This document shows, in pieces, positions 25,960 to 37,743 of a DNA stretch of 64,000 bases (its first letter is position 1; each line of letters starts with the position of its first letter). The notes beneath the pieces are model-generated. The model was not told the origin of the DNA. It worked only from the letters and a program-made list of their open reading frames with translations, and ran no database searches. This stretch comes from Dichotomocladium elegans (taxonomy: Eukaryota; Mucoromycota; Mucoromycetes; Mucorales; Lichtheimiaceae): the NCBI GenBank assembly GCA_025716815.1, contig JAIXMN010000018.1, forward strand, positions 248,001-312,000, given 5' to 3'. Both the position numbers and the translations under genes were made by a program.

Positions 25960-28091
25960 CTGATCTCCATCGATGATGGGGCGAGGTTTTGCGTTGGAGT
26001 AAATTTCTTGTGCACGGTGATAAATGGGACGATTGTATTGAGGATAATGGGACATGCTTGGAAGTTTTCAGCGGGGGCGTGAGAACGAGTCAGGTAGAAA
26101 AATGGCTAGCCCAGTACTGTTAAACCAATGACATTCGTTGATAAAACGCACATGCCTATTTTTTCACCGGACCGCACACTTCTTCTTCACTTCTTGTTTA
26201 CCTCCACAGTCTGTAATGATAACGCAGCAGTAATCGCTTGGTCCTTTGCCGCAATCAGAGCGGCTGAAGCAATATACTCTTTCTCTCTGCTATGCATGAC
26301 AGATGCTATCAAGACCAGATCCAAAATGAGCACCTTCTTGGCGCGGCCGATATTGACAAGCCTAAAGACGCAGCAGCCGTCTTATCGTCCGGAAACAAGA
26401 CCCTCCTCTTTCAGAAACAAGGCCATCTTCTCGGTGGGAAGCAAGACACTCTCTCTCCTGCTTTTATAGCAGTACTGCACTCAACCGGCCTACTCTTCTC
26501 TTTATTGAGTGCCACATGTGAGGCTCTCTGGACGCAGTCAACAAGTAGCTGTATACCTGTTGGGCGCCAAACCGCAAGCCGCTGGCTAGACGCTTGTCGT
26601 TGCAGCAGGTTCCTGCAGTGAAAGTCCTGCTATCAGCCAGGTTCCTTTCATGTCTGGGATCGCCACGTCATATTAGATCCCAACCATTGCCTGCCGTCTA
26701 TGCTTCCATGTCAAAGTAAGCACCTCGTCACTGTCTGTTATGGACAATACTGACTCCTTCTACCATAGAACCAAAGACATTTCCTCCTTCAATCAAGATC
26801 CTCCTCTTTCAGAAACAAGGCCGTCTTCTCGGTGGGAAGCAAGACTCTCTCTCCTGCTTTTATAGCAGTGCTGCACTCAACCGGCCTGCTCTTTGTTCTA
26901 TTGAGTGCCACATGTGAGGCTCTCTGGACGCAGTCAACAAGTAGCTGTATACCTGTTGGGCGCCAAACCGCAAGCCACTGGCTAGACGCTTGTCGTTGCA
27001 GCAGGTTCCTGCAGTGAAAGTCCTGCTATCAGCCAGGTTCCTTTCATGTCTGGGATCGCCACGTCATATTAGATCCCAAACATTGCCTGCCGTCTATGCT
27101 TCCATGTCAAAGTAAGCACCTCTTCACTGTTTGTTACGGACAAGTCTAACTCCTCCTCTTCTAGAACCAAATCCATTTCCTCCTTCAATCAAGACTCTCC
27201 TCTTTTGGAAACAAGGCCATCTTCTCGGTGGGAAGCAAGACTCTTTCTTCTGCTTTTATAGCAGTACTGCACTCAAGCGGCCTGCTCTTTGTTCTATTGA
27301 GTGCCACATGTGAGGCTCTCTGGACGCAGTCAACAAGTAGCTGTATACCTGTTGGGCGCCAAACCGCAAGCCACTGGCTAGACGCTTGTCATTGCAGCAG
27401 GTTCCTGCAGTGAAAGTCCTGCTATCAGCCAGGTTCCTTTCATGTCTGGGATCGCCACGTCATATTAGATCCCAAACATTGCCTGCCGTCTATGCTTCCA
27501 TGTCAAAGTAAGCACCTCGTCACTGTCTGTTATGGGCAATACTGACTCCTTCTGCCATAGAATCAAAGATACATTTTCTTTCAAAATAAAACTCTCTTCT
27601 GCTCTAATAAAAGACCCTCATCCTCTTGTAGACAAGACCGTCTTCCTCTCGGAAGCAAGGTCATCTTCTCTGAGGAAGCAAGACTCACTCTCTCTCCTGC
27701 TTTATAGCAATCTGCATTCAAGCGGCCTGCTCTACGTTCTATTGAGTGCCACATGTGAGGCTCTCTGGACGCAGTCTACGTGTATCTGTATACCTGTAGG
27801 GCGGCGAACCGCAAGCCACCGGCTGGACGCTTGTCGTGGCATCAGGTAGCTGTAGTGAAAGTCCTGCTCTCAGCAGATTCCTTTCATATATCGGATCCCA
27901 TGTCGTATTAGATCCAGTCGTCGGCAATCGCACTCTGGCACCTGCATGGCCAACCTTCTATTGTTTTATGTTAATGTATTAATAAATCAATCGCTCTAAG
28001 TGAATTTTCTCAGCTTGATATTCGCGGATGCATGTGCATAAATGGTAGAAACCAGGCAGTTAGCATGTTGAATTGCACTCTTTATTCTCTC
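25960..28091. repeat. FB1 right inverted-repeat arm
   Basis: This 2.13-kb arm begins with CTGATCTCCATCGAT, the complement of the left arm's inner end, and holds four tandem units. The unit around 27540-27700 is the most diverged. Confidence 0.9.
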
Positions 28092-28639
28092 AAGAATTTC
28101 AGCTACTGCCGCGCTAGGTGAGATGTACAGGGCTATCCTTTCTGCTTCATGACCCTTCTTATGTATTTGGGTATAGAACGAGAACTGATATATCATTTTC
28201 AAAAGTAATTTTCACAAGGGGAGGGAAATTATGACACAAAAATATTATCCGGGACATAGCCGTTAGTCAACAGAGAATATCAGCCACTTATCATTCAATT
28301 CACCCCGAACGTAGCACGGTGTTCTATTGCGGTAACAATGGCGGAACAGGGAGGGGAGGAAGGAGCCGGAGCTGTTGAGCGTCGACGGTGGATGCGAAGA
28401 CGGAAGGGTTGGAGGAAGGAACGATGAGGGACAACGACAGATCAACGATAACACCAGCAGCAGAAGCATTTGGGGAAGCAACAGAGGTAGCAGACGGAGA
28501 CAAAAGCACCTTGACGAAACCGTGCTAGGAGGCCTGGGTGGATGCAGTCAACGCACGGTCCTACCCAAAGCCCATATCCTCTCCTCTCGAGCCACTTGAG
28601 TTAGGCTGATATCGTTATCTACAGAGGATCCTGAATATT
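28092..28639. other. Unassigned sequence between FB1 and Tc1 copy 2
   Basis: No gene is supported. An open frame at 28375-28599 is low-complexity and unconvincing. Confidence 0.4.
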
Positions 28640-29902
28640 AGAAGATTCCAGAATGGAACAAGGGTAACCTATTGCCTTTACTTTGCTCTTGACAACTGAC
28701 CAAAGCTGCGAAATCGGATTGAGTTCGGGCGAGTATCGTGGAAGATAAACGCATCGATACCTCAACACTCGATGTATGTAGAGATATCCTCAGCCTTATG
28801 GATAGGTGCATTATCCGTTACCGAAAAATGGCCCCTTCTTATGTTCATACTTATCCATCTCCTCTTTCGTAGCCTTAAGGAAGCTGAGATAATATTCAGT
28901 TACAGTCCCTCTGCTCGCAACTTAGATGGACATGCCCTCTTTTTTCTCTTGATTGGTGGTTGCAGGAGTCTCAAGCTACATTTAATGATGCCTGATGCTG
29001 AAATTACTCCCAAGATCGCTCTTGTCTTCGGTATTGTGACCACTGTAGGGGTCCCTTTCTTGGACCATGCATGCTGCGTTTCATACTAATATGAAATCCA
29101 GACTCATCAAGAAAAAAGCAGTTTTTTCTAAAGTCGATGTCGGTCATGTCCCATCTGCGAACCCAGTCAAGACGTTCTTGGACATTTGCATCGCTATTCC
29201 TGTCTACAGGCTGAAACCGAGCCATTTTCAATGACAAGTTGCATTCGTTCTTCATAAATCTATGGAGTGTCGTTTTGGGTACTTTGAGACCCTCAAATCT
29301 CTGGAGCAGTTGCTCCTTCAGCTGCTCTAGGACAATTGACGGATTCTCATCAACCCATTCTAAAATGGCGCTCTTATGCTCTTCGTTGAGAATACGTGAA
29401 CGACCTCTGCCTCTAGGTTTCTTAAAAATGCTGTCAGGTCCTTTCCGTACTGTAATACCTATCGCTGGGCTGAACGAACATGGATTCCTAGCAGCTGATG
29501 CACTCAAGGTCTTCTCAAACATCCGTTTGAAAAATCTGACCTTGCCTTGGTCAGTGTACGCTGTGTAATTGCGCTTGATCCCCGCTTCTTTCATCCGAAT
29601 GTCTGTATCCTTTCGCTGGGGAATGTGTGTAGGAGTAGTCTCAGGGTTATCTTTGCACGATATGCTACGCAGATATTCAGTGTAAGAACAAACGGATTGA
29701 AGTGAGTACATTTCCACATCAATGACATAGTCCATGGATCCAGGTCAGCCACACTCATCAACGACATGACCTTGGCCATCGTTGTAAAAAGTTAGATTGC
29801 TCAATTCAGAATGTAAAAGTTTATAAAGAGAAAGAGTCATAAGGATGAGATGGATTTGCGACATCTTTCCGTGTATGTATCTGACATTTGCTTTGTCATC
29901 AC

Positions 29903-30051
29903 TGTTGTAGTTATCACTCTAGAGCGGAGATCACATGACCTTCTTAGTAGCTTGTGAAACAACGCTTACCAATTTGTTATAGCGAGGCAGCTCATGGTAC
30001 AATAAAGAGCACCTTTATCCAGTCTCACTTACTTCCGCTCGTGATAAAACA
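29903..30051 (+). repeat. 5' LTR of chromovirus
   Basis: A 149-bp LTR starting TGTTGTAGTTATCAC and ending GATAAAACA, with TG...CA ends. It contains AATAAAGAGC, a possible polyadenylation signal. It differs from the 3' LTR at a single base (T at 29953, C at 34925). The target duplication ATCAC is at 29898-29902. Confidence 0.97.
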
Positions 30052-30076
30052 TTTTTTTTAAGTGAATTCTCTTACC

Positions 30077-33000
30077 ATGTCTGCCACCATCGCCAACACC
30101 AACGCCATCACCAATGACTTCGCGTCACTTTCGGTGAACCAACTCTTTGTCCAGGCGCAGGAACTGTCAGTCTTGGCGAAACACGATGAAGCAAGAAGAG
30201 AGGAGGCGAACTTCAGCAGAATGGCTGTTTTGAAGGAGTTAGCAGTGCGCTATGCGTGCCATGCTCCCCCTGGAACCATTCATTTGGAATCGTCGGTCTC
30301 GCCTCGTAATGGAGTATCGAACTCCTCGGGCATTCCGACTGGTCTTCCTTATTTCCAGTGGCCAGACTTGGTGGTTGACCCCAAGCGTCCCGTCCAACCG
30401 GACGTGGAATCAGCTCTTTATGAGTTTCAAATGGTTGTTGAAGCCCACAACCTTGACGTCGATCTTGACTGGTTTCGCTTGTTGCCTTTGTGCATCACGC
30501 CTCGTCAGCGCACGTGGTACATGAGTACCCTGCGCAACTGCCGTGAGTTTTCATGGTCGATAGTGCGTCTAGTAATTCTGAAGCAGTATGGTGCGTTGGA
30601 CGAAGACCGACGTGTTTTGGCTGCTGACGAACTCGTCAAACTCCGGTTGAGCAAGGGGGTAACGTATGACGAGCATATTGCCCGGTTCCAGGACCTGTGC
30701 ATGCGGGCAGGTTTCCAAGATGGACCGGTGGTAGCTGCTATCTTAGTGGGCTCTTTTCCAGGTAGCATGAATAAGAAGGTAATTGCAAAGTTGATGCGTG
30801 TGCCCTTGGAGGAGAGAGCAACAGCAGTACAAGTAGCTGCTATTGCTCGCACCTATTTTGAGCCTACGGCTCTATTCGGGGTTAGTGAACGTTCTTCTGG
30901 TGGTGACTCCATGTCCCGCTCGTCCCGATTCTCCCGCCACTCTGGTCGTTCGGCGTCGCGCTCGCCTGGCCCCCGTGGGGAACACAAGGAAAAGCGCAAA
31001 TTCGATAGAACTGCATGCTATCGGTGCCAGGCTCCTAACTGGAAGCCAGGACACATATGCGCAGATAAGCGCAAGGAGGTGAGAGGCTCACGTCATCAGC
31101 CTCAGGAAACTAGAGTGGTCCGCGCGTTCTCGCGTGTGGTGAAACCTAAGAAGTCAGGTTTCAACGCTTCGGCTGTGTCGTCTTCTGCTCGTGTTGCTCC
31201 AGTCGCTTCGGCATCTGGTGCTGTAATCCCGGCCTTTGGTTCGTCTTCGGCGCCCAACACGAGCGCATTATCCGTCAGCACTCAAACGGATATCGCACCC
31301 CGATTGCAAGTTGACAAGAGCTTATTGGGTGTCGACGAGGATGCTCTTGCTGATTTGCAGTGGCCAATGGAGCATGATGTCCATATGCTAGACATCGATG
31401 CTGAGCTTAACAACCTCAGTCAGCAATGTAAGTTGCTTGCCATGGGTACTACCAACTCAGTTCAAGCGAAGACTTACCATGTTCCTGTTATTGTGAATGA
31501 TCAGGAGTTGTTTGCCTTGGTTGACAGTGCTGCGACGATATCCGCAGTTAGCCCCTCTTTGTGCGCCTCTTTCAAGTGGTCTATTCAACCTGCCGAGGGT
31601 GAAATAAAACTAGCAGTCAAAAAGGAAACGGTTGCTCGTATTGGCATCGTTAACCTTAACATCATTCACAATGGGAAATCAGTGCAACATGAGTTTGAGG
31701 TCATGGATGTAGAGGATGAAACTGGCCTTATCTTGGGCATTGACATATGGCAGCACATTGGTTTGTTTGTTGGAGGTATGGCAACAGGTTGGATTCGTCC
31801 CAATACGCAAAAAGCAATTGATCCAATTGTTGCTGAAGAAGAACCCAATGCGTCTCCAGCTGGCACGACGACTGAGCACAGACAGTTCATGGATTTAATT
31901 CGTCCTGCTATGGAACGTAATGGAAACATTCCTATGTCATCTTTCTGTACAATGCCTGAGTCAATTATTTATTTAGACACTCCCCCTAATAAGGTTGCAC
32001 ATAGAAGGCAGTATCCGTTGCCATATGCTTTGCATGACGTGTTGCAGAAACAGATTGACAAGTGGTTAGCAGATAATATTATCACTTTGGCTCCACGTAA
32101 CAATGGATGGAATAGTCCTCTTACTTTCGCCCCAAAGAAAGATGCTCAAGGCAATTATACTGGTGATCGTAGACCATGCCTGGACCCTCGGCATATCAAC
32201 AATTTACTACCTGATGATCGGTTCCCGCTTCCTCTGATCAAGGATGTGTTCTTGAAAATGCGCGGTGCTCGTGTGTTTACCACATTGGATTTGAAGAATG
32301 CGTTTCACCGTTTCAAGATTTATGAACCACATCAACATAAGACTACCTTCACTTTCAACGATATACAGTATATGTTCAAAGGTTGTCCGTTCGGACTTAA
32401 ACCCATATCATCTAAATTTCAACGGGTTATCAACCTGTTGTTCCGGGATGTTCGTTATGTCACTGCTTTTGTTGATGACATTGTTGTGTTCTCAAACTCC
32501 ATGGAAGAACATCGTGGACATGTGTTAGATGCTATAGAGCGTCTCACAAAGGTCAACTTGATTCTCAACCCAGACAAATGCCATTTTGCACAGCAGTCAG
32601 TCTACCTACTTGGCTTCTGTGTTAGTGCCCGAGGAGTCTCGGTGGATCCCCGGAAAGTGTCCAATGTTATGACATGGCCCATTCCCCAATCGGGTAAAGA
32701 CATCCAAAGATTTCTGGGCTTAGTTAATTACTTCAGCGACCATCTACCCAAAATCTCTCAGTTGACGGCACCGCTGAATAGCCTACGTAATGCTGGATCA
32801 TTGAAAGATCTATGGACACCATCACACCTCCGTCATTTTGAAGCCATCAAAAAATTATTACAAAGCGCACCTGTTCTCAGTCTCCCAGATTTGAGTTTAC
32901 CTTTTGAAGTCGCAACTGACGCCTCAAATAGTGGTATTGGTGCTGTCTTGTACCAAACGCGTGGAAATCGAACATGCTACATTGGTTTTGTTGCGCGCGC

Positions 33001-34738
33001 GTTGTCGCCATCAGAGCGCAACTATTCTGTCACGAAGCGAGAGTTGCTGGCCGTTGTGTATGCATTCAAGAAATTTCACCAGTTCTTGTGGGGTTGTCCA
33101 TTCACATTATACACGGACCACAAAGCCCTCGTCTATTTACACACGCAACCCATTGCTAATCCTATGATGGTCCAATGGTTAGATGCCATTTGCGATTACA
33201 ATTTCACGGTTGTGCATCGTCCTGGTGTACTTAACGTGTTGCCTGACGCTCTTTCTCGTCTGTTCCCTCCGGAAAAAGAGCTGGTGAGGGGTAATGTCCC
33301 AAATACGCCTGTGCTTTTGAAAACTCCCACAGTCGCAGCTGTCACGCGACCAGAGTACATGACGCCACCAGAGAATGAACGGACACAGTTGTTGGAAAAA
33401 GCGCATCTGTTGGGTCACTTTGGTGTAGATCACATAGTCAAGACCCTACATAATGATGGTATACACTGGACAAACATGCAGAAAGAAGCTCTAGAGTTGG
33501 TTTCGAAATGTCAAACTTGCCAACAATTCTCCATCACGAAGCGTGGGTACCATCCGCTACGTAATGTTTACTCTAATGAACCAGCAGCACATTGGGCTAT
33601 CGACCTAGGAGAATTTCCTACATCTGCAAGAGGCAACAATTATATGCTCGTATTGGTGGATATCTTCACTCGATTCTGTGTTCTACGCGCCATACCTGAC
33701 AAGTCCTCTCTGACAATTGCAATGCAGCTGGTGCAAATATTTTGTGATTTTGGATTCCCCAGAGCACTGCAATCTGATAATGGCAGGGAGTTTGTTAATG
33801 AATTAGTAGATAATATTCTGGATTGTTGTGGCGTCGATCATCGCCGTGTAACACCCTATCACCCTAGTGCAAATGGTGTAGCAGAGAAATGGGTACACAC
33901 TGCAAAAATGGTCATCATGAAATCCTTAAAAGGTGTCAAGCATGATTGGGATCTTTATGTACCGTCTGCACAATATGCAATCAATTGCAAGTATAGCCGG
34001 CTTCATAACAGCCGACCTTTTGCACTCATGTTTGGTAGACAACCGAATGAATTTGTGGATTACACCAAGCAAAAGTCATCCGAATCTTCAATGAAGGATG
34101 TAGAAAAAAGGAACATGATTGTCGCACAAATGCAATCTGTGGTCATTCCGGCTATTAGAAAGCGCATCAAAGCAGTACACGATATTGACCAACGCAATTT
34201 CGCAAGAACACATAGAATTGTCGAACAATATCCGGTTGGTACAAAAGTCATGATCCTTAATATGGACAAAAAGACAAAGACGGACCAAAATTACGAAGGC
34301 CCGTTCACTGTGGTAGGTCGTAGAGGCAATAGTTATGTCCTCGCCGATGAAGACAATGATCTGCTTTCACGTGACGTTCCTGTAAACCATCTCAAAGCCA
34401 TTTCGAAAGATACTCTTGTATCGGATGATCAGTTCTATGAGATTGAAGCAATCATCAACCATCGAGGCACACGTGGAAAATATGAATACCTTTGCCGCTG
34501 GAAAGGCTATTCCGCAAAGGATGACACGTGGGAACCTGCCACCAACTTTAACGACCTCAGTATTATAGACAAATACTGGAAACGCAGGCAATCTGCTATC
34601 AATATGAATGGCAGATTAGAGTCTAGTAGTACATGTCAGAATGTAACTGAGGACACCTGTGCTCCATACACAAGGAGAAACAAGAGGAAGCCAACCAAAA
34701 CGGTCGGCCCTAGGCGCTCTAAGCGTTCGCGCAAGTAA
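30077..34738 (+). CDS. Ty3-type chromovirus Gag-Pol polyprotein
   Basis: A single uninterrupted frame of 1553 aa (first ATG at 30077) fuses Gag and Pol. In order: Gag (about 130-270, TWYMSTLRNCREFSW); a zinc-knuckle-like CYRCQAPNWKPGHIC (about 313); aspartic protease LFALVDSAATISAV (about 480, DSA in place of the commoner DTG/DSG); reverse transcriptase with TTLDLKNAFHRF and YVTAFVDDIVVFS (about 795); RNase H EVATDASNSGIGAVLYQ (about 948); integrase with the HHCC finger (H-x-H ... CQTCQQF, about 1105-1150) and the DDE residues in AIDLGEF, LQSDNGREF and NGVAEKW (about 1175, 1233, 1268); and a C-terminal chromodomain (YEIEAIINHRG, YEYLCRWKGYSAKDDTWEP, about 1451-1498). All enzyme motifs look intact, so it may be active or very recently so. 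Confidence 0.97.
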   Translation: MSATIANTNAITNDFASLSVNQLFVQAQELSVLAKHDEARREEANFSRMAVLKELAVRYACHAPPGTIHLESSVSPRNGVSNSSGIPTGLPYFQWPDLVVDPKRPVQPDVESALYEFQMVVEAHNLDVDLDWFRLLPLCITPRQRTWYMSTLRNCREFSWSIVRLVILKQYGALDEDRRVLAADELVKLRLSKGVTYDEHIARFQDLCMRAGFQDGPVVAAILVGSFPGSMNKKVIAKLMRVPLEERATAVQVAAIARTYFEPTALFGVSERSSGGDSMSRSSRFSRHSGRSASRSPGPRGEHKEKRKFDRTACYRCQAPNWKPGHICADKRKEVRGSRHQPQETRVVRAFSRVVKPKKSGFNASAVSSSARVAPVASASGAVIPAFGSSSAPNTSALSVSTQTDIAPRLQVDKSLLGVDEDALADLQWPMEHDVHMLDIDAELNNLSQQCKLLAMGTTNSVQAKTYHVPVIVNDQELFALVDSAATISAVSPSLCASFKWSIQPAEGEIKLAVKKETVARIGIVNLNIIHNGKSVQHEFEVMDVEDETGLILGIDIWQHIGLFVGGMATGWIRPNTQKAIDPIVAEEEPNASPAGTTTEHRQFMDLIRPAMERNGNIPMSSFCTMPESIIYLDTPPNKVAHRRQYPLPYALHDVLQKQIDKWLADNIITLAPRNNGWNSPLTFAPKKDAQGNYTGDRRPCLDPRHINNLLPDDRFPLPLIKDVFLKMRGARVFTTLDLKNAFHRFKIYEPHQHKTTFTFNDIQYMFKGCPFGLKPISSKFQRVINLLFRDVRYVTAFVDDIVVFSNSMEEHRGHVLDAIERLTKVNLILNPDKCHFAQQSVYLLGFCVSARGVSVDPRKVSNVMTWPIPQSGKDIQRFLGLVNYFSDHLPKISQLTAPLNSLRNAGSLKDLWTPSHLRHFEAIKKLLQSAPVLSLPDLSLPFEVATDASNSGIGAVLYQTRGNRTCYIGFVARALSPSERNYSVTKRELLAVVYAFKKFHQFLWGCPFTLYTDHKALVYLHTQPIANPMMVQWLDAICDYNFTVVHRPGVLNVLPDALSRLFPPEKELVRGNVPNTPVLLKTPTVAAVTRPEYMTPPENERTQLLEKAHLLGHFGVDHIVKTLHNDGIHWTNMQKEALELVSKCQTCQQFSITKRGYHPLRNVYSNEPAAHWAIDLGEFPTSARGNNYMLVLVDIFTRFCVLRAIPDKSSLTIAMQLVQIFCDFGFPRALQSDNGREFVNELVDNILDCCGVDHRRVTPYHPSANGVAEKWVHTAKMVIMKSLKGVKHDWDLYVPSAQYAINCKYSRLHNSRPFALMFGRQPNEFVDYTKQKSSESSMKDVEKRNMIVAQMQSVVIPAIRKRIKAVHDIDQRNFARTHRIVEQYPVGTKVMILNMDKKTKTDQNYEGPFTVVGRRGNSYVLADEDNDLLSRDVPVNHLKAISKDTLVSDDQFYEIEAIINHRGTRGKYEYLCRWKGYSAKDDTWEPATNFNDLSIIDKYWKRRQSAINMNGRLESSSTCQNVTEDTCAPYTRRNKRKPTKTVGPRRSKRSRK

Positions 34739-34874
34739 ACGTCTTTCCCGTTTTTTCCCACTGGGTTTTTTAGGGTTTTGCAGATGTTTCTAGGAATTGG
34801 TCTTTTATTCATTCACTTGCATATGCTTGGATTCATTGGCATTAGACGGTTGACTTCAACCTGGTGGGGGGTAA

Positions 34875-35023
34875 TGTTGTAGTTATCACTCTAGAGCGGA
34901 GATCACATGACCTTCTTAGTAGCTCGTGAAACAACGCTTACCAATTTGTTATAGCGAGGCAGCTCATGGTACAATAAAGAGCACCTTTATCCAGTCTCAC
35001 TTACTTCCGCTCGTGATAAAACA
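34875..35023 (+). repeat. 3' LTR of chromovirus
   Basis: 149 bp, identical to the 5' LTR except for one base, followed by ATCAC (35024-35028). Confidence 0.97.
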
Positions 35024-35158
35024 ATCACGCGTAAAGATTTCTGGCAAAAATGCGATTTGATTTTGAAAAATAGGGTATATTATGCGAAAGTAAAGGAAAA
35101 CAAGACCTCCAATTCTACCCATTCTACGGGTATACGCGAATACTTTTTTTATCTTTTT

Positions 35159-37215
<2,057 letters not shown>

Positions 37216-37743
37216 ATTATGTATGAGTGAAAAGGGAGAAATTCGGTTTCGTTTTTTTAGAACAGAGAAAAACATGACGGTCCTCACAGGCGGAGTCTAA
37301 AAAGGCAAAACTCATTGTTCAAGCACTTCCTCCATCCGCAAACCAAAAGAGGACGCTTTCTGATAATGGGAGAAATTCAACTGCTGTCGTTAAGGAAAAA
37401 ATCTGACCAATCCCATTCGCTTCGTGTCATCTGAAGTGACATTCGTAAACAAGTTAATATTGCCATGAATGAATAAATGAGGATCAGATACGCGGTATGC
37501 ATGCTGGTATCACAGAGCAGATGTCGAAGGAACAGTCTTGGACTCTTCTGCCAGACGTGCAGATCTCTTTTTACGGGTTAGGCCTTCGACGAACAAAAGG
37601 CATGTATGGGGTGATAAATACTAAAATACTTGGAATGATAATAGTCGTGTGCGTATGTGTGCGAAGGGATATTGTATGGGTTATATACAGGTCTTCTTTA
37701 TGTGCGCGTGTATAAAAGAATATAAGGAGAAGGGTATATGTCC
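37216..37743. other. Intergenic region, MetAP2 promoter / SPRY gene 3' flank
   Basis: The two genes are head-to-tail on the minus strand. No gene is seen here. Confidence 0.45.

Larger units (their letters stand above)
24072..28091. mobile_element. Foldback element FB1: 4-kb inverted repeat with tandem units
   Basis: The left arm (24072-25741) and right arm (25960-28091) are reverse complements, separated by a unique 218-bp spacer. The arms begin at GCACT(T/C)TTTA(C/T)TCTCTC-type ends. Each arm contains tandem units of about 395 bp: three on the left and four on the right (e.g. the TGCTTCCATGTC block recurs at 26701, 27098 and 27493; its complement at 24601 and 24994). The outermost units carry their own variants (GTTGGCCATGCAGGTGCCAG), which match each other across the axis, so unit order is palindromic. 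Short open frames inside (GSKTLSPAFIAVLHSTGLLF and repeats) occur on both strands by symmetry and are not genes. The layout fits a foldback-type transposon. No target duplication was found. Confidence 0.9.
29898..35028 (+). mobile_element. Full-length Ty3 chromovirus with 5-bp target duplication
   Basis: A complete element: two 149-bp LTRs, one Gag-Pol frame, a G-rich polypurine-like tract (GGTGGGGGGTAA) just before the 3' LTR, and the duplication ATCAC on both sides. It sits inside Tc1 copy 2. No clear tRNA primer site follows the 5' LTR (T-run, then AAGTGAATTC), so a self-primed mechanism is possible. Confidence 0.97.
28640..35066 (-). mobile_element. Tc1/mariner-like transposon, copy 2, split by a chromovirus
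   Basis: The minus strand carries the most complete Tc1-like transposase here (frame start 29735). It has an N-terminal helix-turn-helix region, GRGRSRILNEEHKSAILEWV, LHRFMKNECNLSLKMARFQP, and the first catalytic Asp in NCFFLDESGFHISMKRS. The frame shifts at about 29050; beyond it TDNAPIHKA (second Asp) and YSPELNPISQLWSVVKSK can be read, with Ser where the third catalytic Glu is expected. The 5' end of the element is separated from the gene by the LTR element 29903-35023 and resumes after it (GCGTAAAGATTTCTGGC, matching copy 1). Inactive. Confidence 0.85.

Noticed and set aside
24689..27413. Repeated ~61-codon frames (GSKTLSPAFIAVLHSTGLLF...) as a gene family
   Set aside because: They occur on both strands because of the palindrome and tandem units; no start context, domain or codon bias supports translation.
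24072..28091. CRISPR-like array suggested by regularly spaced repeats
   Set aside because: Units are ~395 bp in direct tandem with mirror symmetry, without short repeats and unique spacers, in a eukaryotic setting.
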